Source of the DNA: Amphibalanus amphitrite
Lineage: Eukaryota; Arthropoda; Thecostraca; Balanomorpha; Balanidae
Reading direction: 5' to 3'
Length of the DNA: 64,000 nt
NCBI RefSeq assembly: GCF_019059575.1
Contig: NW_024881622.1
Coordinates: forward strand, 434,001-498,000
The position numbers were made by a program, and so were the translations under genes. The stretch's first letter is position 1, and each line of letters begins with the position of its first letter. Shown one piece after another: positions 1-12,400 of the stretch. A model generated the notes under the pieces. It made no database searches. It saw only the letters and a list, made by a program, of their open reading frames with translations, and was not told the origin of the DNA.

Positions 1-799
1 CCAAATTACAGACAAATAGGGGAGAGCCATGGATAATGGATTAGACAAGGGATACAACCATCCATGGGATAGCCATACCTTTTTCACGCTGGTTTTTTAA
101 TATTATTGTGGCTTCGTTCTTTTACAACCTTCTCTGATAATTTATGAAATAAGTAGTACCACCCAGCCGTGACCCAACTGTCGCCCCAACTGCCTAAGCA
201 AAATTATTGCAAAATTAGCATAGCTTTTACTGTTACAGGCAAATGCCACTCTGACTCATTGGCACACTGAATCCTAAAAACTATGTTCTTCGAAACGTGA
301 GCATGGATGTTATCGCATTATCAACTGTGGTACAACATGGATCCTCGGACTTCCTGTAGCTGAAGTTCAAAGCTTTTAGGTCAAAACGACAGCCTAATTC
401 CCTAATATCCATAAAATGAAATTATTTCAATCAATATAACTCAATACAAGAATCCACCAAAAACAAAATAAACTTACATGCACACCAACAACACGGTTTG
501 CATAGAACCACTGAAAATAGAACACTTTCCAAACGTAACTGAAGCGCCGTTTTCACTAGCAAATCATCACTAAATCAATGCAGTATTTCGTTGCGAGTCC
601 ACGGCGCATAATTTCAGACTGGTAAAATCTGCCACCCCGAGAAACGGCCTTGCCGTGAAGTTATGGAGCGCGGATTTAGATATTCGCCCGTTGTTTGCAG
701 ATATACTTACCCATTATAATTGTATTTACCCATTACCCAACCATTACCTACGGACTACGGTCCACATCAAAACCATCAAATGCTGATCGAAGGAGACTT
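1..799. other. Flank with no gene seen
   Basis: AT-rich sequence downstream of NUDT1. I see no exon with homology, no RNA gene and no repeat with clear ends here. Confidence 0.5.
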
Positions 800-1044
800 G
801 GGCCTCGTTTCATAAAGCGAGTCCGTCAAGGCCATATAGTCCGTAACTTACGGTGGCTTTTGGTCTTGTATTGCAAGTGCATGTGAAGCGATGACGTTAG
901 TTTGAATCGTTGAATTTATTTATCTTGCAAGCAAGAACAGAAGGGAAAAGGGGAAATAAATACATCGCTTCACATGCACTTGTAATACAAGACGAAAAAG
1001 CGGCGAAAAAAAAAGTTACGGACTCGCTTTATGAAACGAGGCCC
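800..1044. mobile_element. Snap-back MITE, GGGCCTCGTTTCATAAAG ends
   Basis: A 245-bp element with nearly perfect terminal inverted repeats of about 27 bp: it opens with GGGCCTCGTTTCATAAAGCG and closes with the reverse complement. A second inverted pair lies inside (about 870-900 and 962-991, core AAGTGCATGTGAAGCGATG), so most of the element can fold into one hairpin with a loop of about 65 nt. There is no coding capacity. I could not settle a target-site duplication, so the superfamily is left open. Confidence 0.8.
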
Positions 1045-1473
1045 TGGGACGCACGTTGACCTCTTGCGTTGACCATCCAAGCTCAGTGATATTCCTGGCA
1101 TTGAGGGACTAGCGGACAAGGGTCATCGTCTATTTCATTCGGGCAAAAACCAATATTATCACAGTTTTCTTCAAAGTGAGAAGCTCAACCAAGATGTGAA
1201 CGGAATATTCGTGAACAATGACCAAGGACGTCCGGTTGATTTCATGAATTACCGTAATGAAAACCGGAGATATGCAACTTATCGGTACACGAAAGCAAGC
1301 AAAATATTCGACATATCTGAATGCAAAATAAAAGTGCTCTTAATACAACGTTTTTATTTGATGGATATGTTTAGTAATAGATGCAAGGATGAACAAAGCG
1401 TGATGCAACTCACAGATATGCCAGCTTCAAATACAGCTCATTCCATATAGTCACTTCGCAGCAACATATCACG
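1045..1473 (-). other. Probable NUDT1 3' UTR and downstream flank
   Basis: Sequence just past the NUDT1 stop on the minus strand. An AATAAA on the minus strand (plus-strand TTTATT at 1353-1358) lies about 120 nt after the stop and is a fitting poly(A) signal. The short open frames on the plus strand have no recognisable content. Confidence 0.45.
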
Positions 1474-3884
1474 TCACAAAGCATCAACAACTTGTAAAGA
1501 TTGGTCAAGGATCGTCTCGTGTCCTTTGAAGAGAAAGCGTGCTTTGAAGAGCTTCTTTTCCAGCATCAGAGGAAACCAGAACCTGTCGTCTGCCCACATC
1601 TTGTCAAAGGGAATTTCACCCTCTTCATACCAAAGCGGGCGCATCTCTGCCGAATAGAATGCCACACAAACGACCATGAGCATTGGTGTTGATTTAACGA
1701 ACGTTCAACGAATCAAGGCCATATATAAAAGAATTAAAGGAGTCGATATATGCAACATCACAAGCAATTCCTGCAGAGTTTTCCTGCAATTTCTGATTTT
1801 CCTGCAGCTCCTGCGAGTAGAAACAATTTATCAACTCAATTCATCAACCATAGCTCTTGCCTATGATCGACCTATGGAGCCCTCAGTAATATACGGTTGA
1901 CGAGGGAAACAGAATCACCGATGCCGCAAAAAGAAACGCTCGAGTTATTGTCATACTTCCTTGCCAATTTCTCATTCGCTTGACGCTGTGATTTATGCTC
2001 ATTCACCATTTCAATTCGGATTCCACTTATTACTATGAGACCGCGTCAATCAATTAGTGACAAATCTGCTTAGAGTGGCTCAGTTGATCCAACCATTGAA
2101 ATCTTAGAACTAAGTTTATGTAAAAACATTTACTACCTACCGCTTACCTTCGGTTTCGTGAGGGCTGCCCTTGTATTTTTCCACTGTGAATACATGTACA
2201 TCCAGAAGGCAGGGATCACCCTGAAACTCGAACTCTATGCGCCCAGCAGGCAGCAGCTCTTCGGCGTGCACACAGCTCTCCTCCAGAAGCTCCCTGGAAA
2301 GTTGCAAAGAGGTCGGGAAAATACATCGACGCATCATAAAAAAAATCGGGATGAGGGGGCCAAGATCACCACGATGAAATAAACTATAAATTAACCCTCG
2401 CCCGTATGGGGGGGGGGGGGGGTCGAACGGACCCCCCCATGGTTTTTCGCGAATAACTCGCGTAAAAAGCGGCCGATCGCTACGAAACTTTCAGTACCCT
2501 CGCGTTAATCAATTTTATAACTACCCTGAAAATTTCATGACCCTGACCCCAATGACCTTTGACCTGTGACCTACTTTTCGAGACCATGTTTGGCCGGAAT
2601 CGCGATTCGGCGTATGTCGGCTCGCATTAGCCGCGCGTTTGCAGTCTTTTCGTGGTTTCAAGCGTTCAAACATGTGATATGATGTTGCCCCCATGCATTA
2701 GGGTGGGTGTCAAGGTCACCTGAAGGTCAGGTCAGATCATTGACCTTTGGTGACCTCGGTTCACTTTTTCGAGTTTTACATGTTTCTAGGCCAGTTTTTG
2801 GAGCTAAATTCGAATTTAGCAACCATATGAACATTTACGAAGTAGTTTTGGTGCCTTCGTAACATGTTACGAAGCTGTCAGAGGCGGTTGACACCTACTA
2901 GGAATACCCGGCAGGACCCCTACTGGTTGACCTGACCTGACCTGACCCGACCTGGACTAAATGCATGAAGACATCATCTGTGATCAAAACTAACATGATA
3001 TTCGTGATCAGCGCCCCGAAATACCCCATAGCAGCCACACTTTACGACGTTCTAACAGGTCCCGATTTTCCGACTTTTGGGTCATTGACCTGACCTGCAA
3101 GGTCAACCAATGACCTAGAACCTTAGAATTTGGTATCATCGGCTTCCTCTTGTCACGGGCAACACGCTCGTTTTTTTTTTCGCGAAGCTCTAACTCGATC
3201 AGGGGCGAAACGGCAAGGGGGGGGGGGGTCCAACGGACCCCCCCCCCCCCCCTCCTTATACGTTCGCGGCTGGAAAAACACCAATACGGGCGAGGGTTAA
3301 CCACTGGAGACAAATTCGTTCTATGATTATGTTCTAACCATTGCCACACATAATAGATTTTATCATGCAATGTTGCTCAACTGTCTGTAGTTGAATAAAG
3401 TAGGTACCACGAGGTTCATATGCTGGAGGATTACCCATGGGTCAAAAGTAATCTTGTCAAGAGTTGATGCAATGGTCACTGACTATTCTTTAAGCAGACA
3501 TCTAATTTCTGTGTGAGGCCAAAGTTTACATTAAAAAACCATGTGGTCTTAAGAGGGGCGCAAGTAATGTCAAGAGCTATTACATCACACTTCACAGACT
3601 ATACTATTGATGCAGTATTTACGATCAATGAGAGATTTGACTTGCATAACAGAATGATCCTATACCTGATAGGTAGGTACAGCATTCCAAGCTTTGTGTT
3701 GAAATTAAGATAACAGGTAAATGTCTCACCGTTTGGCTGCCTCTTCAACTGTCTCGCCTGGCTCAAGCTTGCCTCCAAAGCCATTCCACTTTCCAGCACC
3801 AAAGCCACGTTTTTTCATTCCCAGCAAAACACGTTGCTGGGCTACATCCCTCACCAGCACCAGGGTCAACACCTTCTTCAACAT
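1474..3884 (-). CDS. NUDT1: NUDT1/MTH1, 8-oxo-dGTP diphosphatase (3 coding exons)
   Basis: Hydrolyses oxidised purine nucleotides such as 8-oxo-dGTP to the monophosphate, cleaning the nucleotide pool in cytosol and mitochondria (family knowledge). Coding exons on the minus strand are 3884-3730, 2293-2148 and 1646-1474; donors are GTGAGA and GTAAGC, acceptors are CAG, and phases join exactly to give 157 aa (human 156). Exon 1 holds [20 protein letters not shown]. The Nudix box runs from G38 through E44 to R52-E53-L54-x-E56-E57, across the first intron. Exon 3 has [12 protein letters not shown]118, D120 and D121 align with the 8-oxoguanine-recognition residues of human MTH1. The Nudix-box Gly is Cys59 here. 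An in-frame TGA lies 12 nt before the ATG, which supports this start. A CAG two bases before the ATG may be a splice acceptor of a 5' UTR exon. It lies downstream of MTHFSD on the same strand. Confidence 0.95.
2391..3300. mobile_element. TTAA-flanked MITE, copy 1 (piggyBac-like ends), in NUDT1 intron 2
   Basis: TTAA at 2391-2394 and 3297-3300 bounds a 902-bp element. Ends are CCCTCGCCCGTAT and ATACGGGCGAGGG. Each end has a hairpin of G-run, short core and C-run: core TCGAACGGA at 2423-2431 and TCCAACGGA at 3229-3237. The interior is rich in TGACCT/AGGTCA half-sites (for example 2929-2955). There is no transposase frame. TTAA targets with CCC...GGG ends fit piggyBac-type transposition; the mobilising enzyme is not in the window. 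It lies wholly within the intron between NUDT1 exons 2 and 3 of the gene's genomic order (2294-3729). Confidence 0.88.
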
Positions 3885-3886
3885 AG

Positions 3887-4959
3887 CTGAAGCTCAGCCT
3901 CTGACTTGCTTCTGAATGGGGTAAACAACAGGCAGCTGTAAGGAGATGCCTGAAATGAGGCACAAATGTTGGCGTAAGTAGAGCAAACGTCACAAAGGTT
4001 TTTCAACTGACGAGAGGCGCTGTAGGTTTGTAGGTTGTAGGTTAGGTTTGTTGAGGTTTTGTTAGAAAGAAGTACCTCCTGGCAAACTGCTTTCCTCCGT
4101 TGGAAAACCTTCGTGTGACGTCCGCTCTACTAACACCCAAGTGTTCTGATTTTTGGTGTTTCCCAGCAACATGATTTTTACATACCTACCTACTAGTTTT
4201 TACCTGCAATAACCAAATACATCTGACATAGCCACAGGGATGCATGAGCCAAATAATAAAACCATAACCTATTTCAATTTAATTGCTTCCAGGTAAATAA
4301 GATTCACTGCATTGAAACAAATTTTAATTGCCCAGCCATATCAACATTGATAAGCAGGTACGTATTTTGACAATTTGGCTTCAACTTTGCAACAGCTATG
4401 TTTTAGGGCCTTGGCCACGGCAGCTCAAGCAGATTGATCTTGCTGATGGTTTAATGAATCAGAATTTATCTAATAGGTACCTAACTTACCTACCTAAAAA
4501 ATATTTAGCCTCGCCTTTGAATTATGATCACTTAACATTCTCAAGTGCTGAATGAGCGTTAAATAATAACAGTTGAATAATAATAACAGTTTGATAAACG
4601 CATAGATATTGATATACAGATTACAGACATCAACATAGGCGCAGTTTTCACACTTTTCATTTTGAGGCTGTGTATGTACGAAAAAATATAAAGGCACACG
4701 CACCACACTGCTTACCTCAAAGAATAACAGCAAGATAGGCAATATGAAAGCTTGGTTCTTGCATCTAAGGCAATATAGAAATACTTCCGCTCTTCTGATC
4801 TTATTGAAGAATGAAATAGCAGTTAAATAGCAAAGTGTTGCAGTAAAATATATCAACAACTGTTTGTAACATGTTCGTCAGAATCGTCGGCCCTAATTGC
4901 TACCATATCGCTACCAAATACATGACGTCACACCGTTTTCTACGGTAAAATAATCTGGG
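3887..4959. other. NUDT1 upstream region, no exon identified
   Basis: AT-rich sequence 5' of the NUDT1 start codon. A 5' UTR exon and promoter of NUDT1 may lie here or further up to about 5.9 kb, but I cannot place them. No homologous coding sequence is seen. Confidence 0.35.
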
Positions 4960-4960
4960 T

Positions 4961-5158
4961 GGTGTTTCACTTCACCGGTGATAGCAGCACGTGTCAAGTA
5001 AGTTTTCCAATCCAAGGACTATGGAGGCAAGACATCAATAAGCCCATTGCTCCAACACTACCAGAAGGGCGACGTCAGCTCGCGAAATGGAACAGGAGCG
5101 TGCTGCTATCCACGGCAAGATCCACGGTGATCCACGGTACTATCATCGGTGAAACACC
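4961..5158. mobile_element. MITE with GGTGTTTCAC ends, copy A
   Basis: A 198-bp element beginning GGTGTTTCAC and ending GTGAAACACC; the inverted repeat continues imperfectly (TTCACCGGTGATA against CGATGATA). Its interior shares the stretch GCTCCAACACTACCA and GTCAGCTCGC with a second copy at 23651-23822, so the two belong to one family. No open frame of note; no convincing target duplication. Confidence 0.7.
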
Positions 5159-6454
5159 ATCGACGCGGCAGCCCCCTGTGATTTTCCGTTATGACGCCGA
5201 TCTCAGCGGTAAAGTAATCACTGGTAAAACCTGCATATGAATGAAATCAATTTTCGTCGCGGTTCAAATGCTCCTGAAATTTCAAAGCTCGTGAGTCGTA
5301 ACCCACCGGCCGCCACCCCCAATTTGAAGTTTTTCTCCTCTGACCTCTCATCTCAGAATGCGTACATTCAAATGTTTGCTTGAGTGATGAGATGAAATTG
5401 CAAAATTAGTTGAAATATTTATTAATAACCAGTCAACATTAATTATCAACCCACAGCTCCTAGCAAGGGTTAAACGCAACACAAACGCCGCCTCAGCGCT
5501 GGACGGCTCAGCCCATCGGTCGGTGCCCACCGACCGGCCCCGCGCGGCACCACAAACACACAACACAAACCGACAAACGATCAGCCTCCGCGGCCCAACA
5601 CACGGCCAACTATGCAACTGAAGCATGCGGCGCCGCGCGCCTGTCCCCCGGTAAACGAAACAAACGAAGGAACCAGAGGTCTTAGGGCGAACGGCGAAAA
5701 ACAGCACGGAAAGTTCTGAGATGTTAATTTGAGCTGTGCATGATGGTTGGAGCAGGCATGATCTGATTAAGACGAACACACGTGAAGCAACCAGTAACCA
5801 TATTTCTAATCGCCCCGCATCTGTGCACGAAGGAAGCATCGCTTTTGAGATTTAGAGAGCACCATTGAATAGTATGTATCTTCATCAGTTCCTTCGAGTT
5901 ACCGAAGGCTGCAAGAATGAGGTCGCTTTAGATTCTCCATATTGTCGCACTTTAAGCGAGAGTTGCACACATTGAAAGCTCTTCCTAGATTTTCAAGATT
6001 CCCGATATTGTCATCGCTTGTCTAACCCTTGCGGATGATACAACTCACAAAGGTACGTACGCCCGAGTCTGAGCCCACACCACCCACAAAACCTAGATTG
6101 TCTTAATAAGAACACAGTTACAGTCGCTCACCGGACTCCCAGGCGGCATGCGGATGAGACGATACCACACGACTGGCACGACAGGCGGCGGCCGGTGCCG
6201 GGCGACCACCGAGCCGGCGCCGGCCTGCCGACCGGCCGCAGCGTGCCGCCTCACGGCGCGGCTGCGCGGCTGGAGGCGCGCCGCACCAGGTACTCGCAGA
6301 CTAAGACGGTCGCCACCAGAACACCTACAAGCGGCACGCAAACGGAAGGGCTCTACCCATGGGTGTATGGCAGTGTGTGCTCAGGGCAGGCAGCGTTAGC
6401 GGCCAGCGTGACGGGGCAGCCACAGCCGGGAGCCGCGTCCGCTGCCCGCAGAGA
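5159..6454 (-). other. Probable MTHFSD 3' UTR and spacer to NUDT1
   Basis: Sequence past the MTHFSD stop. The first AATAAA I find on the minus strand is at 5423-5418 (plus-strand TTTATT), about 1 kb after the stop. The stretch 5440-5700 is GC-rich and could be promoter sequence of NUDT1. The 163-codon minus-strand frame here has no recognisable domain and is not called. Confidence 0.35.
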
Positions 6455-9400
6455 CTAGGCGGCGGCGTCGCCCGCAGGCGCCTGATTCGTCGTCTCGGAC
6501 GGAGTCGCCGGCTTCTCAGCGGCAGCACTGTCCGCCTTGGAGTCGGTCTCTGCTGGTTCTGCTTTCACGTTCGCCGGTTCCGAGTTCGCTGGCGGTGGTT
6601 TCGAGTCCGGTTTGTCAGCGTTTGACTCCGTCTTCACCGGCGTTGACTCATTCGCAGAGGCAGGCTCTGCAGCCTTTTTCGCAGGCTCACTGTCGGCCGG
6701 CGTCGACTCAGACTTCTTAGTGGACGCTGGGTCCGGTTGGACGGGCTCGGTTTTAACCAGTGCAGCAGGCGGCTCTGCTTTTACAGGCGTCGGCTCCGCT
6801 TTGGCAGGTGCTGGTTCCGCCGCCTTTGCAGGCTCAGACACTGTCTTGGCTGGCTCCGTCTTAGCGGGTGTTGACTCGGGCTTTGCAGGTGCGGGCTCCG
6901 TCTTTGAAGGCACAGGCTCTGTCTTTGCGGGTGCTGGCTCCGCCTTTGTAGGTGCTGGTTCCGTCTTAGCGGGTGCTGGCTCGGCTTTAGCGGGTGCCGG
7001 CTCAGTCTTGACAGGAGCTGGCTCGGCTTTAGCGGGTGCCGGCTCAGTCTTGACAGGAGCTGGCTCGGGTTTAGCCGGTGCTGGCTCAGTATTGGCAGGT
7101 GCTGGCTCGGCTTTAGCGGGTGCCGGCTCGGCCTTAGCGGGTGCCGGCTCAGCCTTAGCGGGTGCCGGCTCGGCCTTAGCGGGTGCCGGCTCATCTTTTA
7201 CTGGCGCTGGTTTCGAATTCGCTGGTGGTGACTTCGCTGCTTCCGCAGGCTTGGAATCACTGGAGAGTTTCGCCGCACCATCAGCGGCTGCTTTGGACGA
7301 ATCCGTAGCCGGCGTAGCCGCGGGCTTCGCCGTGCTGTTCGTAGCATCAGCAGCCTTGTCTTTCTTCTTTGAGCCATCCACTGTCGGCTTGACGTCCTCC
7401 TTCACAGTAGCCGTCGGCACCCTCTCGCTCTCCCCATTGCCAACCACGGTGGTCGTCTCCGCAGCTTCCCTGCGGGGTTTTCTGGCGGGTGCCTTCTCCG
7501 TCTCCTCTGCGCCGTCCTCGGAGTCGTGGTGCTCGCGGCCCTTGTATCGCTCCACCACCAGCTCGTCGCTGATCACTTTCAGCTGGTCGGCGGCGGCCAC
7601 CAGCTGCTCGGCAGCCTCCGGGGTCTTGAGGCGCACGAACGCCATGCCGCGGCGTCCCTTCCACGCGATGGAGGGCTCCTGCGCGCCGGCAGCCAGCAGC
7701 GCGGCGCGCAGCTCGCGTACGCGTGTGGTGGCCGGCAGCCGACCGATGAACACCGTCAGTTCAGCCTCCTCGTGCGAGACGGGCCGCGGGCCCTGCCGGC
7801 GGCGCCCGCCGCTGCGCGACCGATCCTCGCGCTCCGGCCGCCTCCTCCGCTCACTGCGCTCCTTGCGCTCACCCCGCTCGGCGCGCTCAGCCTTCTCGGG
7901 CCGCTCTGAGCGGTCCGCCCTCTCCGAGCGAGCTGGCCGGTCTGCGGGCGGCGCGGCGCGCTTCTGGTCGTACTTCTCCAGCAACACCACTTCGTTGACG
8001 AGCTTAAAGCTGTCCCCGGCATCCAGGAGATGCTCCACATCTTCCGCCGAGCGCAGGCGCAGCAGCGCCACGCCCTGGCGGCCCTTCCACGAGAGGATGG
8101 TGGCCGGAGAGTCGGCCGCCATGATGGCCTCGCGCAGATCGCGGGGTCGTGCGTCGGACGGGATCCGGCGCACGATCACAGTCAGGCCGTCGGCGTGGTC
8201 GATGGGCGGCCGTTCGCGACGCACGCGCGGCCGCCGCGTCTCCTCGTCTGCGTGTCGCACCGGCTCGACTGGCGGCGGCGGCCGGCGCCGGCGGCGCTGC
8301 TGGTGGCGCATCTCGTCCTCGGGCTCCTCCTGAGCGTCGCTCGCGGCCGCGTCACTGGCGACGCGGCGGCGGCGGCGCGGCGCGGCCGGACGCCGCCGGC
8401 GCCGCTTGTCCGTGCCGTCATCGTCGTAGTCGCTGTGCGAGGGCTCGGCGTCACCGGCGCCCACCTCTCGGCGGCGGCGGCGCGGCCCGCCGGGACCGGC
8501 CGGCCGGCCGGAGTCGGGGGCCATGTCGGCCCGCAGCCGGCGGCCCTTGCGCGCGGCGGCGTCCTCCAGCTCGGCCTCCGTTGGTTCTCCGAGTGTCACG
8601 TCCTTGCCGGCCCTGTCAGCGATACACAGTGAACGTCAATATCCGCGACAAATCGTTTACGTAATCTAGCATATATGCCAAAGACGACACATGAAGCAGA
8701 ATACCAGTTGAACTGCTATTTATTCGTAAGCACTGGCCAGTAATTCCTTTCAACAACGATACGTGAAGAAATAGAAAACAGCTGAATAAAACTGTGTTTG
8801 CCTATGCAGGCGGCCTGTTCGCCTATTTGTTCCGACATCTTTATACTTACACTGCCTCGACCTCACGCAGAGCCTTCAGGACGGGGATGGCCTTCAGTTT
8901 GCGCGGTGTGACCAGCTTCCAGATGATGCCGGTCGGCTTGGGGTGCCGCTTGCTGACGCGGATCACCTGGGTCGGTGTCACGATCACATCCACGGTGAGG
9001 TCGTGGGAGCCGAACAGCTCCGGCGGCAGCGAGGCGAACACCTGGGCCGGAGAGCGTGACCGGTCAGACGGGACTCGGGTTGGGTCAAGGTACGAGCAGT
9101 GAACGCACGATGAACAGTAATATTACTTTTGACGCAATAATCGTCTCCGTGCACAAAGTTTCATGCACCGTATTTGATATTGTGAGTTCAAAGCGCACAA
9201 TTTTAATATAAAACACGGACGAAATGTTCCTGAAATGACAAGCACCCAACGCTGCAATGTCTATATACACCAACAAAAGCTGCCGGGCAACCAGCCTGTC
9301 GACTGAGCGTCTCCCGCCGCTCACCTGGTCGTCGTGGACGGTGGTGATGACCAGCGTATCCTCGGAGACGGCCCCCGAGCCGCGAGCCATCGCGTACTCC

Positions 9401-12400
9401 AGGTCAGCGTAGCCCTCGCCCTTGCCGATTCGGTATCCTGGTGTGGGAAGGGAGGCACATATTTGATGACAAATGAACAGGAGTAAGGAGTCATTGAAAC
9501 ACCAATTCAACCACCAAGTTAAAGACAACCGCTACACAATGAAGGAAAACAAAATCAAAACTCATAACTTATGTATCCACTGTCCAATCTGTGGGTAATG
9601 AAGAGGCCAGATCATGTATCGAAAATCTCTCCAGCTCACCATCCTTGGAGACGGCCACCGATCCGACGACGATCAGGTCCACGGGCACGATGTTGTCCAG
9701 TCCGACGGGCGAGCTGAACTTGCTGACGCCCTCGGCGCGTGACACGCGGCGCAGCTCTTCCTTGGAGAGTCCCGGCGGCGTCAGCCGGTTGAACAGACCG
9801 TGACGGAGCCGCGGCGTCGGCACCAGCACCGTCTTCTCCGCCTGCCGACCGACGGGGGGGGGGGGGGGGGCGTCAAACGGCGGCAGTCGGCACCGACCAA
9901 GACATACGTCTTGAACACCATCGAACCCATGCTTTTTTAGGGGGGGGGGAGGAGCAAAAGGACGACTAGCCACAAATCAAGACAGTTTCTGGATCTAGAG
10001 GTAAGATAGTTATCAACTTAGCACGTATCTGACAAAACAACATTTATGATAAATGCTGTAAAAAGGTCGATAGCTTAATTTCCGCACCAATTACGATGAC
10101 GGGGATTATTTGGGTTTAATGACGACCAGACTGCAGAATCGCCTGTCGTTCCCGCACCAAACTGGGTTATGTAGCTCGGATAGGTACGGTTCTCCAGGGT
10201 ATTAGTCGTTGGTCGCTCGGCGAGCGGGAGGGCAACCAGTTCCGCCCCTGTATCGCGTGACCCCTTGCTCCGCCCAGTTACGCACGAGCGTTCTCCACGC
10301 CGCGTAGTAGCGTGGGGAGGGGAGGGTTAGAATGGTGGCATGTGTAGAGGCTAGAACCGGTTTCCACCGCCATGCCACCGCCCAGCGACATGGAGCGGGG
10401 TCGGTGACCAGGGCGCAGGGAAAGGTCAGAGGTCAGCTATAACGTAGAACTTTGTGTCTCTCTCCCCTCCGCGTGTAACGACCGCACGACAGCGGCCGGC
10501 CGCCGATCAGGCTAGACATGTCAAGGTCACCCGCAATCAACGGGCTCAGAGGGTTGGTCGAGTGCGCGTCCGTGGCTGACGACAGTCTCGATCATGTGTT
10601 ATATATGGTGCCGATAGACTAGCGTGGGTAACAAGTTTTTGTTCAGGCTGCTGGGGTGTGTCATCTTGATATGATGCTTTGTAACATGTATGATACGCAA
10701 CCTCGCTGGCAGTGGCCGAGAGGGGGAGGGGAGGCGGGTGCCGCCTCCACATGCTTATTTTTGTTGATAGCTGCGAGAGTTGAAATTTGGCAAGCCTGAC
10801 CTTTGGTTCAAGCTGAATTTTTATGACAGCAGCTGTATTTTCACCCTCGCCCATATTGGTGTTTTGCCAGCGTCTATCGTAAAGAGGGAGAGGAGGGTCC
10901 GTTGGACCCCTTTGCCGTTCAGCCCCTAATCGAGCTAGAGCTTCGCGGAAAAAGAGCGTGTTGCCCGTGACGAGAGGAGGCCGATGATACCCAATTTTAA
11001 CCCTCGCCGGCACGGGGGGGGGGGGGTTGATGCAACCCCCTTAAGGTTTTTCGCGAATAACTCGCGTAAAAAGCGGCCGATAGCAACGAAACTTTCAGTA
11101 CCCTTGCATTGATCAATTTTACACCTACCCTGAAAATTTTTTGACCCTGACCCAAATGACCTTTGACCTGTGACCTCTTTTCCGAGACCATGTTTGGCCG
11201 GAATCGCGATTCGGCGTATGTCGGCTCGCATTAGCCGCGCGTTTGCAGTCTTTTCGTGGTTTCAAGCGTTCAAACATGTGATATGATGTTGCCCCCATGC
11301 ATTAGGGTGGGTGTCAAGGTCACCTGAGGTTAGGTCAGGTCATTGACCTTTGATGACCTCGGTTCACTTTTTCGAGTTTTACATGTTTCTAGGCCAGTTT
11401 TTTTAGCTGAATTCGAATTTAGCAACCATATGAACATTTACGAAGTAGTTTTGGTGCCTTCGTAACATGTTACGAAGCTGTCAGAGGCGGTTGCCAACTA
11501 CTACGAATACCCTTACTGGTTGACCTGACCTGACCTGACCCGACCTGGCCTTAATGCATGAAGACATCATCTGTGATCAAAACTAACATGATATTCGTGA
11601 TCAGCACCCCGAAAAAAAAAACCATAGCAGCCACACTTTACGACGTTCTAACAGGTCCCGATTTTCCCGACTTTTGAGTCGTTGACCTGACCTGCAAGGT
11701 CAACCAATGACCTAGGACCTTAAAATTGGGTATCATCGGCTTCCTCTCGTCACGGACAACACGCTCGTTTTTTCTGCGAAGCTCTAGCTCGATCAGGGGC
11801 GAAACGGCAAGGGGGGGGGGTCCAACGGACCCCCCCCCCTTATACGTTCGCGGCTGGAAAAACACCAATACGGGCGAGGGTTAAGGTCCTAGGTCATTGG
11901 TTGACAGGTCAATATAACTCAAAAGTCGAGGAATCGGGACCTGTTAGAGCTTCGTAAAGTGAAGCTATTATAGGGTTTGGCGGGGTGCTGATCACGAAAT
12001 TCAAGTTAGTTTTGATCACAGATGATGTTTTCGTGCATTTAGGCCAGGTCGGGTTAGGTCAGGTCAGGTCAGGTCACATGTTACGAGTGAACCAAAACTA
12101 CTTCTTAAATGTTCAAACGGTTTCTGAATGCGAAATCAACTCCAAAATCTACCCTAGAAACATGTAGAACTCGAAAGAGTGAACAAAGGTCATCAAAGGT
12201 CAGTGACCTGACTGATCTTCACGTGACCTTGATGCCCACTAGAATCCATGCGATCAACATCCTTTCACATGTTTGATCGCTTAAAGCCACAAAAAGACAA
12301 TAAAACGCGTTCTACTCGAAATACGCCAAAACGCGATTCCGGCCAAACATGGTCTCGGAAAACAGGTTACAAGTCAAAGGTCTTTTGAGTCATGGTCATG

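Noticed and set aside
5348-5839. 163-codon minus-strand frame
   Set aside because: No recognisable domain, no splice support, and it lies in GC-rich spacer where chance frames are common.
6537-8333. 598-codon open frame on the plus strand, rich in Ala, Gly and Ser
   Set aside because: It is the complement of the MTHFSD last exon; the 21-bp repeat and strong GC bias keep the opposite strand open. It has no homology and no exon context.
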